Shown: piece by piece, positions 1 to 8,330 of the stretch | How the letters are laid out: the number at the start of each line of letters is the position of its first letter | Position numbering within the stretch: the stretch's first letter is position 1 | Source: Mycobacterium lentiflavum | GTDB taxonomy: Bacteria > Actinomycetota > Actinomycetes > Mycobacteriales > Mycobacteriaceae | Assembly: GCF_022374895.2 (NCBI RefSeq) | Contig: NZ_CP092423.2 | Coordinates: 5,084,001-5,148,000 of the forward strand | DNA: 64,000 nt | Direction: 5' to 3' | Program-made: the position numbers and the translations under genes | The notes under the pieces: model-generated | Database searches by the model: none | Told to the model about the DNA's origin: nothing | Seen by the model: only the letters and a program-made list of their open reading frames with translations

Positions 1-555
1 GCGGTCGACGCCGGCCTGCCCGTTGCCGCACACATCGAGGTCGGCTCCGGCATCGCCTTTCCGCCGACGCCGTCCGGCAACACCCGCACCTACGAGCAGT
101 ACGTCAGCTTCATGGCGCTGAACTACGTGTACCACCTGATGAACATGATCGCCGAGGGCGTGTTCGAGCGCTTCGACGGCCTTAAGTTCGTCTGGGGCGA
201 CGGTGCCGCGGACTTCATCACGCCTTTCATCTGGCGGATGGACACGTTCGGCCGGCCACACCTCGAGCAAACGCCGTGGGCGCCGAGGATCCCCAGCGAT
301 TATCTGCCCGGTCACGTCTATTTCGTGCAGGGCAGCCTCGACGGTCCCGGTGACACCGAGTTCGCCGGTGAATGGTTCGGCTTCACCGGCAAGGACGACA
401 TGGTGATGTTCGGCTCGAGTTACCCACACTGGCAATGCGGCGATATCAAGAAGCTGCCCAGGGCGCTGTCCGCCGAACAGCGCGACAAGCTGTGCTGGCG
501 AAACGCCGCGCAGCTCTACGGCATAGACATCCCCGCCGGAGTGGGCGCACAGTAG
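1..555 (+). CDS. Amidohydrolase-2 family protein, C-terminal part
   Basis: The reading frame is open from base 1 and stops with TAG at 553-555, so the N-terminus with the first metal-binding histidines lies outside the window. The visible 184 residues contain the segment WGDGAADFITPFIWRMD and, near the end, FGSSYPHW, which corresponds to the late strand of the amidohydrolase-2 barrel (ACMSD/LigW-like decarboxylases and hydrolases) where the catalytic Asp normally sits. The next gene (596) shows the same landmarks, so the two are probably paralogues in one operon. The substrate is unknown; a carboxylate-bearing ring intermediate is an inference from the family. Confidence 0.85.
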   Translation, partial: AVDAGLPVAAHIEVGSGIAFPPTPSGNTRTYEQYVSFMALNYVYHLMNMIAEGVFERFDGLKFVWGDGAADFITPFIWRMDTFGRPHLEQTPWAPRIPSDYLPGHVYFVQGSLDGPGDTEFAGEWFGFTGKDDMVMFGSSYPHWQCGDIKKLPRALSAEQRDKLCWRNAAQLYGIDIPAGVGAQ

Positions 556-595
556 AAGCGGAAGCGGGCAGACCGCGCAAAACCAGGAGACCCAG

Positions 596-1741
596 ATGAC
601 GTTGACACATTCGCAGGAGCGGGTTCCCGCTACCGAGCGCATAGCCGTGCGTTGCGTCGATTCGGATGTCCACCCGGCGCCCAAGCGCGGCGAGCTGGTG
701 CCGTACATCCCCGAGCCCTGGCGCAGCAAGTACTTCCTCACCCGCACCGTGGGTGAGCAGATTTACTACGACGCCCCCGATTACGCGCACTCCTACGCGA
801 TGCGCGTGGACGCCTTCCCCCCCAACGGTGAATTCCCTTGCAGCGACCCGGACATGGCCTTTCGCCAGCTGATCATGGAGGCCGGCTCCGACATCGCGAT
901 CCTGGAACCCGCCGCCTACCCGGCGCGGCTGCCCGAAGCACAGCACGCGATGTCGGCCGCGTTGAACGACTGGCAGGCCAATCACTGGCTGGACAGCCAC
1001 AACAACTGGCACGAGCGGTGGCGCGGTTCGATTTGCTGCGCCATCGAGGAGCCCGACGAGTCCGCGCGCGAGATCGAGAAGTGGGCCGGACACCCGTTCA
1101 TGGCGCAGATCCTGATCAAAGCCGAGCCGCGACCGTCGTGGGGCCACCCGAAGTACGACCCGATCTGGGCAGCCGCGACCAAACACGACATCACCGTGAG
1201 CTGCCACCTGTCGCGCAGCCAGTTCGACGAGCTACCGATCCCGCCGGTCGGATTCCCCAGCTATAACCACGATTTCATGGTGACCTACTCGCTGCTGGCC
1301 GCGAACCAGGTGATGAGCCTGATCTTCGACGGCGTCTTCGACCGCTTCCCGACGCTGCGGATCGTCTTCGTCGAGCACGCGTTCACCTGGATCCTGCCGC
1401 TGATGTGGCGGATGGACGCGATCTACGAAGCTCGCAAGTCCTGGGTGGACATCAAGCGCAAGCCGTCGGAGTACGTCAAGGACCACATCAAGTTCACCAC
1501 CCAGCCGCTGGACTACCCGGAAGACAAGACCGAGCTGACCCGCGCGCTGGAATGGATGGAATGCGAGAAGATTCTGCTTTTCTCGTCGGACTACCCGCAC
1601 TGGACGTTCGATGACCCGCGCTGGTTGGTCAAGCATCTGCCCAAGCACGCCCGCGACGCGATCATGTACAAGAACGGCATCGCGACCTATCACCTGCCGG
1701 AGACCGTTCCGGTGCTCGAGGGTCAGGTCCGGGTGCTCTGA
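596..1741 (+). CDS. Amidohydrolase-2 family metal-dependent hydrolase
   Basis: 381 residues. ATG follows AGGAGA (585-590) at good spacing. Residues 20-27 (CVDSDVHP) match the N-terminal metal site of mycobacterial amidohydrolase-2 proteins, although the second His of the usual HxH is Pro. Further landmarks are FVEHAFTWILPLMWRMD and FSSDYPHW, the latter with the late catalytic Asp. The family includes decarboxylases and C-C or C-N hydrolases acting in ring degradation. The gene lies 40 bp after a paralogue and 1 bp before a Rieske ferredoxin gene, so it is part of a plus-strand operon ending at 3023. The reaction cannot be assigned from sequence alone. Confidence 0.88.
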   Translation: MTLTHSQERVPATERIAVRCVDSDVHPAPKRGELVPYIPEPWRSKYFLTRTVGEQIYYDAPDYAHSYAMRVDAFPPNGEFPCSDPDMAFRQLIMEAGSDIAILEPAAYPARLPEAQHAMSAALNDWQANHWLDSHNNWHERWRGSICCAIEEPDESAREIEKWAGHPFMAQILIKAEPRPSWGHPKYDPIWAAATKHDITVSCHLSRSQFDELPIPPVGFPSYNHDFMVTYSLLAANQVMSLIFDGVFDRFPTLRIVFVEHAFTWILPLMWRMDAIYEARKSWVDIKRKPSEYVKDHIKFTTQPLDYPEDKTELTRALEWMECEKILLFSSDYPHWTFDDPRWLVKHLPKHARDAIMYKNGIATYHLPETVPVLEGQVRVL

Positions 1742-1742
1742 A

Positions 1743-2141
1743 TTGTCAGAAGAAACGAAACGGCCCGAGCCACGCCTCGCCCAGGGCCGCGAGCACGTCG
1801 TCGCCACGGTAGACGAGATTCCGCCGGGCAAGCACAAGCTGGTACCGATCGGGCGTCACGGTGTCGGTGTCTACAACGTCAACGGCACCTTTTACGCCAT
1901 CGCGAATTACTGCCCGCACGAAGGCGGTCCGCTGTGCTCGGGACGCGCCCGGGGACGCACAATCGTCGACGAATCCGTGCCGGGTGACGCCGTGATGGTG
2001 CGGGACCTGGAATTCATCTACTGCCCATGGCACCAATGGGGTTTCGAGCTGGCGACCGGCACCACCGCGGTCAAGCCGGAGTGGAGTATTCGCACCTATC
2101 CGGTGCGAGTCGTCGGCAACGACGTTCTGGTTCAGGCCTAA
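1743..2141 (+). CDS. Rieske [2Fe-2S] ferredoxin-like protein
   Basis: 132 residues from a TTG start that lies one base after the previous TGA, which implies translational coupling. The cluster ligands are visible as CPH and CPWH, that is C-x-H-x34-C-x2-H; the spacer of 34 residues is about twice that of ordinary Rieske ferredoxins. The protein is soluble, with no membrane segment. It resembles the small Rieske electron carriers that feed ring-hydroxylating oxygenases, but no oxygenase alpha subunit is in this operon; the nearest is at 21811. It may instead be a redox partner or sensor for the hydrolase operon. The TTG start is inferred, as no better start lies downstream before the conserved core. 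Confidence 0.85.
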   Translation: MSEETKRPEPRLAQGREHVVATVDEIPPGKHKLVPIGRHGVGVYNVNGTFYAIANYCPHEGGPLCSGRARGRTIVDESVPGDAVMVRDLEFIYCPWHQWGFELATGTTAVKPEWSIRTYPVRVVGNDVLVQA

Positions 2142-2156
2142 CTACAGGAGAATCGC

Positions 2157-3023
2157 GTGCCATCAATTGAGATCAACGGGGGAAATGTTGTCTACGAAAT
2201 CCTCGGTGACTCAGGCGATCTCATTGCCCTGACCCCCGGCGGGCGGTTCAGTAAGGAAATCGAAGGTCTGCGTCCACTCGCTGATGCACTTGCCGCGGGC
2301 GGCTACCGGGTGCTGCTGTGGGACCGGCCCAACTGCGGGGCGTCCGATGTGCAGTTCTACGGGCAGAGCGAATCGCACATGCGCGCCGAGACCCTGCACA
2401 AGCTGGTGACCGGGCTGGGCTTCGAACGGTGCATTCTCGCCGGAGGATCCGGCGGGGCAAGGGATTCCATGCTGACCACGATGCTCTACCCGGAGATGGT
2501 CACCAAGCTCGTGGTGTGGAACATCGTCGGCGGCATCTACGGCTCGTTCGTGCTCGGCTCCTTCTACATCATCCCCAGCATCCTCGCGGTGCGCGGCACC
2601 GGCATGGATGGCGTGATCAACGTGACCGAGTGGAAAGAGCGCATAGCGGAGAACCCGGCCAATAAGCAGCGGTTCCTCGACTTCGATAAGGACGAGTTCC
2701 TCAAGCTCATGCTGCGCTGGCTCAACGCGTTCGTCTCCAAGCCGGGACAGACGATTCCCGGTGTGGAGGACGAAATGTTCGACCGAATAAAGGTTCCCAC
2801 GTTGATCATCCGTGGCGGCGAGAACGACATGGATCACCCCAAGCGAACGTCGCTGGAAGTCAGCTGCCTGATCAAGGGATCCAAGCTCATCGACCCGCCG
2901 TGGCCGGAGGATGCCTGGGAGCGTGCCTCCGAGGACCGCGCGGCGGGCCGGGTGAAGCACTTCAACATGTTCGACACCTGGGTGCAGGCGGCACCCCCGA
3001 TTCTGGAATTCCTGGGCTCGTAA
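2157..3023 (+). CDS. Alpha/beta hydrolase
   Basis: 288 residues, GTG start preceded by AGGAG (2146-2150), 15 bp after the Rieske gene. The nucleophile elbow is GGSGG with Ser98, after LLWDRPNCGASD, a typical strand-4/oxyanion neighbourhood of C-C-bond and epoxide hydrolase-like enzymes. An acid candidate lies in the segment GGENDMDHPKR. It is the last gene of the 1-3023 operon and converges on the minus-strand gene at 3041. The substrate is unknown; the context with two amidohydrolases suggests hydrolysis of a ring-fission or ester intermediate. Confidence 0.87.
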   Translation: MPSIEINGGNVVYEILGDSGDLIALTPGGRFSKEIEGLRPLADALAAGGYRVLLWDRPNCGASDVQFYGQSESHMRAETLHKLVTGLGFERCILAGGSGGARDSMLTTMLYPEMVTKLVVWNIVGGIYGSFVLGSFYIIPSILAVRGTGMDGVINVTEWKERIAENPANKQRFLDFDKDEFLKLMLRWLNAFVSKPGQTIPGVEDEMFDRIKVPTLIIRGGENDMDHPKRTSLEVSCLIKGSKLIDPPWPEDAWERASEDRAAGRVKHFNMFDTWVQAAPPILEFLGS

Positions 3024-3040
3024 TGGCGTCACACGGTGCA

Positions 3041-3514
3041 TTACCGGGTGTAGATGTGGACCTCGCAGTTGAGCGACGCTTCCAGTGCCGTGTGGATCCG
3101 GCTCTCCGGAATACGGTCGAGGTCCGCCTCGCGCAACGTCACGTAAACGATGTCGAACCCGTCGTCGCCTGGCGTACGCACGATGTCACCGGTGAGCCCG
3201 AACCCGGACAGCACGCCGTGCGCGTCGTCGTCGGTTCCGCGGCTGACAAAGGTGATCACACCCGGGACGGGCGTATTGCTGAATACCTTGGCGCACAACT
3301 CGATTGCGGATTCTTTGGCCATGTCGCCGTTTTCGGCCGCGATGAGCAATTCGACTTCACGGCGACTTTCGGGCATGGACGCGAGGTTGTTCTCGACCAC
3401 GCCGGCGCCGGCGTGACCCGCGATTTCCAGGAGCGCTGCCATGCCGTCACGTAGCTGCGCCGGCGTCAGCACGCCTTCCGGGTCGACGTTGACACGCACC
3501 ACCGCAGTTCGCAT
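3041..3514 (-). CDS. Conserved hypothetical protein
   Basis: 157 residues from ATG at 3514. A longer in-frame ORF would run into the coding frame of the gene at 3572, so the short start is preferred. The protein starts MRTAVVRVNVDPEGVLTP and has no signal peptide, membrane segment or cysteine-rich motif. The sequence has alternating helix and strand character, with a possible small alpha/beta domain in the second half (EVHIYTR end). The gene is divergent from the NuoF-like gene, with only 57 bp between the starts. I do not recognise the family. Confidence 0.7.
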   Translation of the reverse strand: MRTAVVRVNVDPEGVLTPAQLRDGMAALLEIAGHAGAGVVENNLASMPESRREVELLIAAENGDMAKESAIELCAKVFSNTPVPGVITFVSRGTDDDAHGVLSGFGLTGDIVRTPGDDGFDIVYVTLREADLDRIPESRIHTALEASLNCEVHIYTR

Positions 3515-3571
3515 GGGCGCAAGCCTAACTAAGACGATGGCAGGCCGGCGTTGAACACCACCCAGTCCACG

Positions 3572-4852
3572 ATGATCACCACCGCCACCCTTCCCGGGTT
3601 CACACCACGGCTGCTGAACGCCCAAACCGGCAGAGAAGACCTGGCTGCATATCGACAGCTGGGCGGCTACCGTCCGCTCGCCGACGCCGACGCATTGCTC
3701 GGCGAAGTCGAAGCCAGCGGACTCGTCGGCCGTGGCGGCGCCGCCTTCCCGCTTGCGGTCAAGTTGCGCACGGTGCGCGACAACGGCCGTCTGATCACCG
3801 CTGCACCTGTCGTCATCGCGAATGGTGAAGAGGGAGAACCGGCTTCGGTCAAAGACCGCTGGCTGCTGCGCAACCGCCCGCATCTGGTGCTCGATGGACT
3901 GCGGTTGGCCGCGGCCGTGGTGGCCGCGGACCGCGCCTACGTGTATGTGTCCGATCCGGAGTCGGCGCACAGCGTCGAAAGCGCACTCGGCGAGCTCGAT
4001 TCCGACACTCTCGGTGCCACGGTCCACGTGTTGACCGTGCCGCCCGGATACGTGGCCGGTGAAGAGACCGCCGCGGTTCGGGTGATCAACGGGGGCCCGG
4101 CCAAGCCAACCGACAAGCCGCCGCGCCCATTCGAAGCCGGCGTCGATGAGCTGCCCACATTGGTCAGCAATGTCGAGACGCTCGCCAATCTGCCTTACTT
4201 ACAGGGCAACGGTTCCGCGGCGTTTCGTTCGCAGGGCACGTCGCTGTCGACCGGCACCTTCTTGGCGACGATCACCGGTGGCGGCAAGCCGCCGGTGCTC
4301 TACGAACTTCCCCACGGTCTGGCATTCACCGAACTGCTTGCACTGCACGGGATTTCCCCTGAAAGCGTGCGAGGGGCGCTGATGGGTGGGTACTTCGCCG
4401 GTCTGCTCAACCCCACGGTGCTGGAGACCACGCTGGACCACGAGACGATGCGGCGCCTCGGCAGCGGCCTGGGCTGCGGTGCGGTCTCGGTGATCACCGA
4501 CGATTGCCCCGTCGCGGTCGCGGCTGCCGTGCTGGCCTATTTCGACCGCGAGAATGCCGGCCAATGCGGGTCCTGCTTCAACGGGACGGCGGCGATGGCG
4601 GCCGCCGCCGGTGCGCTGCGCGACGGCGCCGCAACGAAAGAAGACGTCGACCGGTTGCGCCGCTGGTCGGTGCTGCTGCGCGGGCGCGGCGCCTGCGCCA
4701 CACTGGATGCCGCCACCAATGTGGCCGCCAGCCTGCTCGATCAGTTCCCGGCCGAAGTGACGGCGCATCTCGACAACACCTGTCCGGATTGCGCCGGTGG
4801 CGCGTTCCGCGCCGAACGTCCCTACGAGGCGCAAGCTCTGAGGCAAGCATGA
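3572..4852 (+). CDS. NuoF-like NADH-binding flavoprotein, probable ferredoxin reductase
   Basis: 426 residues from ATG 3572; a TTG at 3551 would add seven residues. The NADH/FMN domain shows GRGGAAFP (53-60) and NGEEGEP (84-90) followed by the KDR motif, as in the complex I 51-kDa subunit NuoF, then an SLBB-like region. The C-terminal iron-sulfur region keeps Cys332 and Cys335 (CGSC) and Cys375 (RGAC), but the third cysteine of the usual CxxCxxC is Gly. A further CPDC pair (404/407) near the C-terminus could complete a cluster. The ATGA overlap with a ferredoxin gene, and the absence of any other complex I subunit, suggest a stand-alone NADH:ferredoxin oxidoreductase, perhaps for the P450s nearby. 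Confidence 0.85.
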   Translation: MITTATLPGFTPRLLNAQTGREDLAAYRQLGGYRPLADADALLGEVEASGLVGRGGAAFPLAVKLRTVRDNGRLITAAPVVIANGEEGEPASVKDRWLLRNRPHLVLDGLRLAAAVVAADRAYVYVSDPESAHSVESALGELDSDTLGATVHVLTVPPGYVAGEETAAVRVINGGPAKPTDKPPRPFEAGVDELPTLVSNVETLANLPYLQGNGSAAFRSQGTSLSTGTFLATITGGGKPPVLYELPHGLAFTELLALHGISPESVRGALMGGYFAGLLNPTVLETTLDHETMRRLGSGLGCGAVSVITDDCPVAVAAAVLAYFDRENAGQCGSCFNGTAAMAAAAGALRDGAATKEDVDRLRRWSVLLRGRGACATLDAATNVAASLLDQFPAEVTAHLDNTCPDCAGGAFRAERPYEAQALRQA

Positions 4853-5145
4853 AAATCCGTCTGGACCGCACCATTTGCGACGGCTTCGGAGTTTGCGCCA
4901 AATACGCGCCCGGATATTTCTCGCTGGACGACTGGGGCTATGCCGCCCTGATCGGGGACGGCACCGTGGCCGAGGCTGATCGCGACGCCGTGATGCGCGC
5001 ACTGATGGATTGCCCGGTGCATGCCATCACCGAACTCGGTGAACGCATCTTCCCCGCCGCATCGCTACCGCTCACCGAGGCAGACGATCCGGCCGAGCAC
5101 CTCAAAACCGAAGAGAACGAAGCCGAGTGGGGCTTCACCCGTTGA
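4849..5145 (+). CDS. Single-cluster [3Fe-4S]-type ferredoxin with C-terminal tail
   Basis: 98 residues; the start overlaps the previous stop as ATGA. Cysteines occur in CDGFGVC near the N-terminus and in CPVHAI further on, the arrangement of mycobacterial P450-type ferredoxins, in which the position of the missing ligand (C-x2-X-x2-C) is variable; here X is Phe. A tail of about 35 residues follows the last ligand, longer than in the other three ferredoxins of this window. It probably carries electrons between the NuoF-like flavoprotein and a downstream oxygenase; this pairing is inferred from the coupled translation. Confidence 0.9.
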   Translation: MKIRLDRTICDGFGVCAKYAPGYFSLDDWGYAALIGDGTVAEADRDAVMRALMDCPVHAITELGERIFPAASLPLTEADDPAEHLKTEENEAEWGFTR

Positions 5146-5331
5146 ACTTTCCCGGCTCTGACTCATAGCCGTCCATGCAACTTACCCGCCGAGATGGAAG
5201 CTTCCGCGCGTAGTTCGTCGCGTTCCTCGACGAGCATCTGCCGACCCGCACACTGTTCGACGTGGTCGTGGCGATACGGAATAAGCTGAAACCAGTCGAG
5301 GCCAGGAAAGCTCCAAAAAAGGAGGCCCGCC

Positions 5332-5652
5332 ATGGGGTGGTTTGTTCGTCGCCTGACCGCCGTTATTGCGGTCGTTTTCGGGGCAATGGCGGCGGCGGTG
5401 ATCGGGGCTCCGGGAATCAGCTGGGCGCAGTGCGATGCGAACATGTCGTGGAATCAGGCGACTTTCGAGTGCAAACCGCCGCCGCCGGCGCCCGCGTGGT
5501 ACGTAGCCCCGCCGGCATACGCGCCATCGTTTGCCGGGCAAGACGTGCCGCCCCCACCGCCGCGGCCGTGGTGGTCACCCAACGATCCGATGTGGAGCGT
5601 CGGCTTTCACCAATGGGGTGCCTATTTCAACGGCGTCTGGGTGCCGTACTGA
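5332..5652 (+). CDS. Small secreted Pro/Trp-rich protein
   Basis: 106 residues with a strong ribosome site GGAGG (5321-5325). The N-terminus has two Arg followed by a hydrophobic stretch (about 9-31) ending in SWA, a good Sec signal peptide with likely cleavage before QCD. The mature part is about 74 residues with two cysteines (CDANMSWNQATFEC), which could form a disulfide. Proline runs (PPPPAP, PPPPPRPWW) and many Trp and Tyr residues follow. It resembles the small exported Pro-rich proteins of mycobacteria; its function is unknown. It stands alone, with no obvious operon partner. Confidence 0.75.
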   Translation: MGWFVRRLTAVIAVVFGAMAAAVIGAPGISWAQCDANMSWNQATFECKPPPPAPAWYVAPPAYAPSFAGQDVPPPPPRPWWSPNDPMWSVGFHQWGAYFNGVWVPY

Positions 5653-5711
5653 CGGCCGGTGGTCGTCGACCCGCCCCCGGACCACGCCGTCTGGAGCACC
5701 CGGCTTACCAG

Positions 5712-5728
5712 TGATAACGTAATTCTCC
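5712..5728. promoter_or_regulatory. Candidate copy of the 17-bp regulon palindrome
   Basis: TGATAAC-GTA-ATTCTCC, a weaker match (11 of 14 arm positions) to the consensus TGAGAAT-N3-ATTCTCA seen at seven other sites. It lies 51 bp before the start of the DUF35-thiolase gene, in a plausible promoter position. Confidence 0.45.
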
Positions 5729-5778
5729 GATTCGTATAACGGTCCTACCGAAATGGCCGTTCGGCTCGCGGAGGTGAC

Positions 5779-7443
5779 GTGTCAGCAGCACCGGGCCGCC
5801 CATTGCCCCTGGTCACGATGGAGAACGAGTTTTTCTGGACCTCGGGTGCCGACGGAAAGCTACGGCTGCAGGAATGTAAGGCCTGCAAATCCCTGATCCA
5901 TCCGCCTGCGCCGGTATGTCGTTATTGCCGGTCGTTGGATATCGGGGTGCGCGCGGTTTCCGGCCAGGCGACGCTGGCCGGCTTCACCATCAACGAGCGG
6001 TTCAGCCTGCCCGGGCTGGTCGCGCCCTACGTGATCGCGCAGGTGGCGATCGCCGAAGACCCGCGGGTGCGATTGACCACCAACATCGTGGACTGCGAGC
6101 CGGATCAGCTCGAACTCGGTCAACAGGTCGAGGTCGTCTTCGAGCAGGTCGAGGACGTGTGGTTTCCACTGTTTCGACCGATCCCCGACGCCGGGCCCGC
6201 GCCGCTGCCGGTCGACGAGATCGCACCGGAACGCTTCGGCGACTACGTGCGCCCGATGCTCACCACCGACAAGTTCGAAGACAAGGTCGCGTTGACCGGG
6301 ATCGGCATGTCATCGATCGGCCGGCGGCTGATGCAACCGCCGCTGGCACTGACAGTCCAGGCGTGCGAGGCCGCGATCGCCGACGCCGGCCTGAGCTACG
6401 CCGACATCGACGGTCTGTCCACCTACCCCGGCGCGATGAACGTCGGCGGGTTCGGGGAGGGCGGCACCACCGCTCTCGAGGGCGCGCTGGGCATTCGGCC
6501 GACGTGGCACAACGGCGCGATGGAAACGTTCGGCCCGGGCGGCTCGGTGATCGCCGCGATGCTCGCGGTCGCCGGTGGGCTGGCGCGTCACGTGCTCTGC
6601 TTCCGGACGCTATGGGAAGCCACCAACGGCGAACTGATGAAGCAGGGCAAGATCGCCCCGCCTCATGGATCAGCGGGCCGGATGTCCGGCTGGCAGATGC
6701 CATTTGGCGCCACCTCCGCAGCGCACACGTTGGCCATGAACGCGCAGCGCCACTTCCAGCGATACGGCACCACCAAAGAAACGCTGGGCTGGATCGCGTT
6801 GAACCAGCGCGCCAACGCCGAACTCAACCCGACGGCCATCTACCGAACCCCGATGACGATGGACGACTATCTCAACGCGCGGCCCATCACCACGCCGTTC
6901 GGCCTCTACGACTGCGACGTGCCGTGCGACGGCGCGATCGCCGTGATCGTCTCCGCCGTCGATGCGGCTCGCGATCTGGCCAAGCCCCCGGTCTTGGTCG
7001 AGGCGGTCGGGACGCAGATCGTCGAGCGACTCGACTGGGATCAGAGCACGCTGACCCACGAGCCGCAGGTGCTGGGCCAGGCGGCCCATGTGTGGACGCG
7101 CACCTCGCTGCGGCCCGCCGACGTCGACGTCGCCGAGCTGTACGACGGTTTTTCGTTCAACTGCCTGTCCTGGATCGAGGCGCTGGGCTTCTGCGGAATC
7201 GGTGAGGCCAAGGAGTTCCTGGACGGCGGCAAGAACATCGCCCGCGACGGCCAGCTGCCGCTCAACACGCACGGCGGCCAACTCTCGCACGGCCGCACCC
7301 ACGGCATGGGATTGCTACACGAGGCGATCACCCAGCTGCGCGGCGAGGCCGGTGACCGCCAGGTCGCCGAGGCCCGGGTCGGCGTGGTCAGCAGCGGCGG
7401 CCTCACTCCCAGCGGCGTGCTCCTGCTGCGGGCCGACACATGA
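5779..7443 (+). CDS. DUF35 (Zn-ribbon/OB-fold)-thiolase fusion, Ltp2-like aldolase candidate
   Basis: 554 residues, GTG start after GAGG. Residues 1-150 form a DUF35 domain: a zinc ribbon with Cys33, Cys36, Cys47 and Cys50, then an OB-fold. Residues from about 165 form a SCP-x/Ltp-type thiolase fold, with AELYDGFSFNCL and NTHGGQLSHGRTHGMG. The usual nucleophile cysteine region reads METFGPGGSV without Cys. In steroid side-chain degradation, Ltp2 retro-aldolases also lack the thiolase Cys and need a DUF35 partner; here both parts are in one chain. The gene leads an operon with a hydrolase and two beta-hydroxyacid dehydrogenases. A thiolytic role seems unlikely; aldol cleavage is an inference. 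Confidence 0.85.
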   Translation: MSAAPGRPLPLVTMENEFFWTSGADGKLRLQECKACKSLIHPPAPVCRYCRSLDIGVRAVSGQATLAGFTINERFSLPGLVAPYVIAQVAIAEDPRVRLTTNIVDCEPDQLELGQQVEVVFEQVEDVWFPLFRPIPDAGPAPLPVDEIAPERFGDYVRPMLTTDKFEDKVALTGIGMSSIGRRLMQPPLALTVQACEAAIADAGLSYADIDGLSTYPGAMNVGGFGEGGTTALEGALGIRPTWHNGAMETFGPGGSVIAAMLAVAGGLARHVLCFRTLWEATNGELMKQGKIAPPHGSAGRMSGWQMPFGATSAAHTLAMNAQRHFQRYGTTKETLGWIALNQRANAELNPTAIYRTPMTMDDYLNARPITTPFGLYDCDVPCDGAIAVIVSAVDAARDLAKPPVLVEAVGTQIVERLDWDQSTLTHEPQVLGQAAHVWTRTSLRPADVDVAELYDGFSFNCLSWIEALGFCGIGEAKEFLDGGKNIARDGQLPLNTHGGQLSHGRTHGMGLLHEAITQLRGEAGDRQVAEARVGVVSSGGLTPSGVLLLRADT

Positions 7444-8330
7444 GCGATGCCGCGCCGACTCCGCGACCCCGGCTGGTGATCGTCGACGGGGTGCCGATGT
7501 CGGCGGTGGTCGCCGAAGTCCCTGACCCCAAGGCGGTGATCGTGGCCATCCACGGCGGCGGCACCACCGCGGTCTATTTCGACTGCCCCGGCCATCCGTC
7601 GTATTCGTTCCTCCGCACCGGCGCGGCAGCGGGATTCACCGTGGTGGCGCTCGACCGGCCCGGCTACGGCAGTTCGGCGCCCTACCCCGAGGCGATGGCC
7701 GAGGGCGACCAGCGCGTCAACCTGGCATACGGTGCGGTGCAGCGCATTATCGGCGAACGACCAAGCGGCGCAGGTCTGTTCGTGATGGGCCATTCGGGCG
7801 GCTGCGAGCTGACGATGCGGATGGCCGCCGACGCGCGCGGCGTCGATCTGCTCGGCATCGAATTGGCCGGCACCGGCCGCCACTATCACCCCGCGGCCAA
7901 GGAGATACTCAAGACGGCGACGCGAGAACGCCGCCCGTCGGGCATGCGCGACCTGTTGTGGAGCCCCGAGGCGCTGTATCCCCCCGAGGTCCTCGGCGGG
8001 GCGACGGTGTCACCATCGGCACCGTCGTATGAGGACCAGATGGTGTCGGACTGGGCCCGTCAAACCTTCCCAACGCTGGCCCCCGCCGTGCGGGTGCCGG
8101 TGCACTTCAGTATCGCCGAGCACGAAAAAGTCTGGCAGACCGACGATTCCGCGGTGCAGGAGATCATCTCGATGTTCTCCGGTGTACCGCGCTTCACCGT
8201 GCACCGGCAACCAAACGCGGGTCATAACATCAGCCTCGGCCACTCCGCCCCGCAATACCACGCGAAGGTCCTCGGGTTCGCCGACGACTGTGTGGCCGCG
8301 CGTTCAGCGGACGAAGAGGCCGCCGGATGA
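7440..8330 (+). CDS. Alpha/beta hydrolase
   Basis: 296 residues; the start overlaps the previous stop as ATGA. It has an HGGG oxyanion motif (39-42), GHSGG with nucleophile Ser119, and a late His in NAGHN (His262), so the catalytic triad looks intact. The tail after residue 280 is Ala/Asp-rich and probably disordered. It sits between the DUF35-thiolase and two dehydrogenases with 4-nt overlaps on both sides, so the four proteins are probably made in fixed ratio. The likely role is hydrolysis of a thioester or ester intermediate; the substrate is unknown. Confidence 0.88.
   Translation: MSDAAPTPRPRLVIVDGVPMSAVVAEVPDPKAVIVAIHGGGTTAVYFDCPGHPSYSFLRTGAAAGFTVVALDRPGYGSSAPYPEAMAEGDQRVNLAYGAVQRIIGERPSGAGLFVMGHSGGCELTMRMAADARGVDLLGIELAGTGRHYHPAAKEILKTATRERRPSGMRDLLWSPEALYPPEVLGGATVSPSAPSYEDQMVSDWARQTFPTLAPAVRVPVHFSIAEHEKVWQTDDSAVQEIISMFSGVPRFTVHRQPNAGHNISLGHSAPQYHAKVLGFADDCVAARSADEEAAG

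Noticed and set aside
3515..4027. N-terminal extension of the minus-strand gene at 3041 to 328 residues
   Set aside because: The extension runs antisense through the NuoF-like coding region and has no conserved features; ATG 3514 is preferred.
5146..5331. Possible gene remnant between the ferredoxin and the secreted protein gene
   Set aside because: Short open stretches in several frames give no recognisable protein, and no start with ribosome site is present before 5332.
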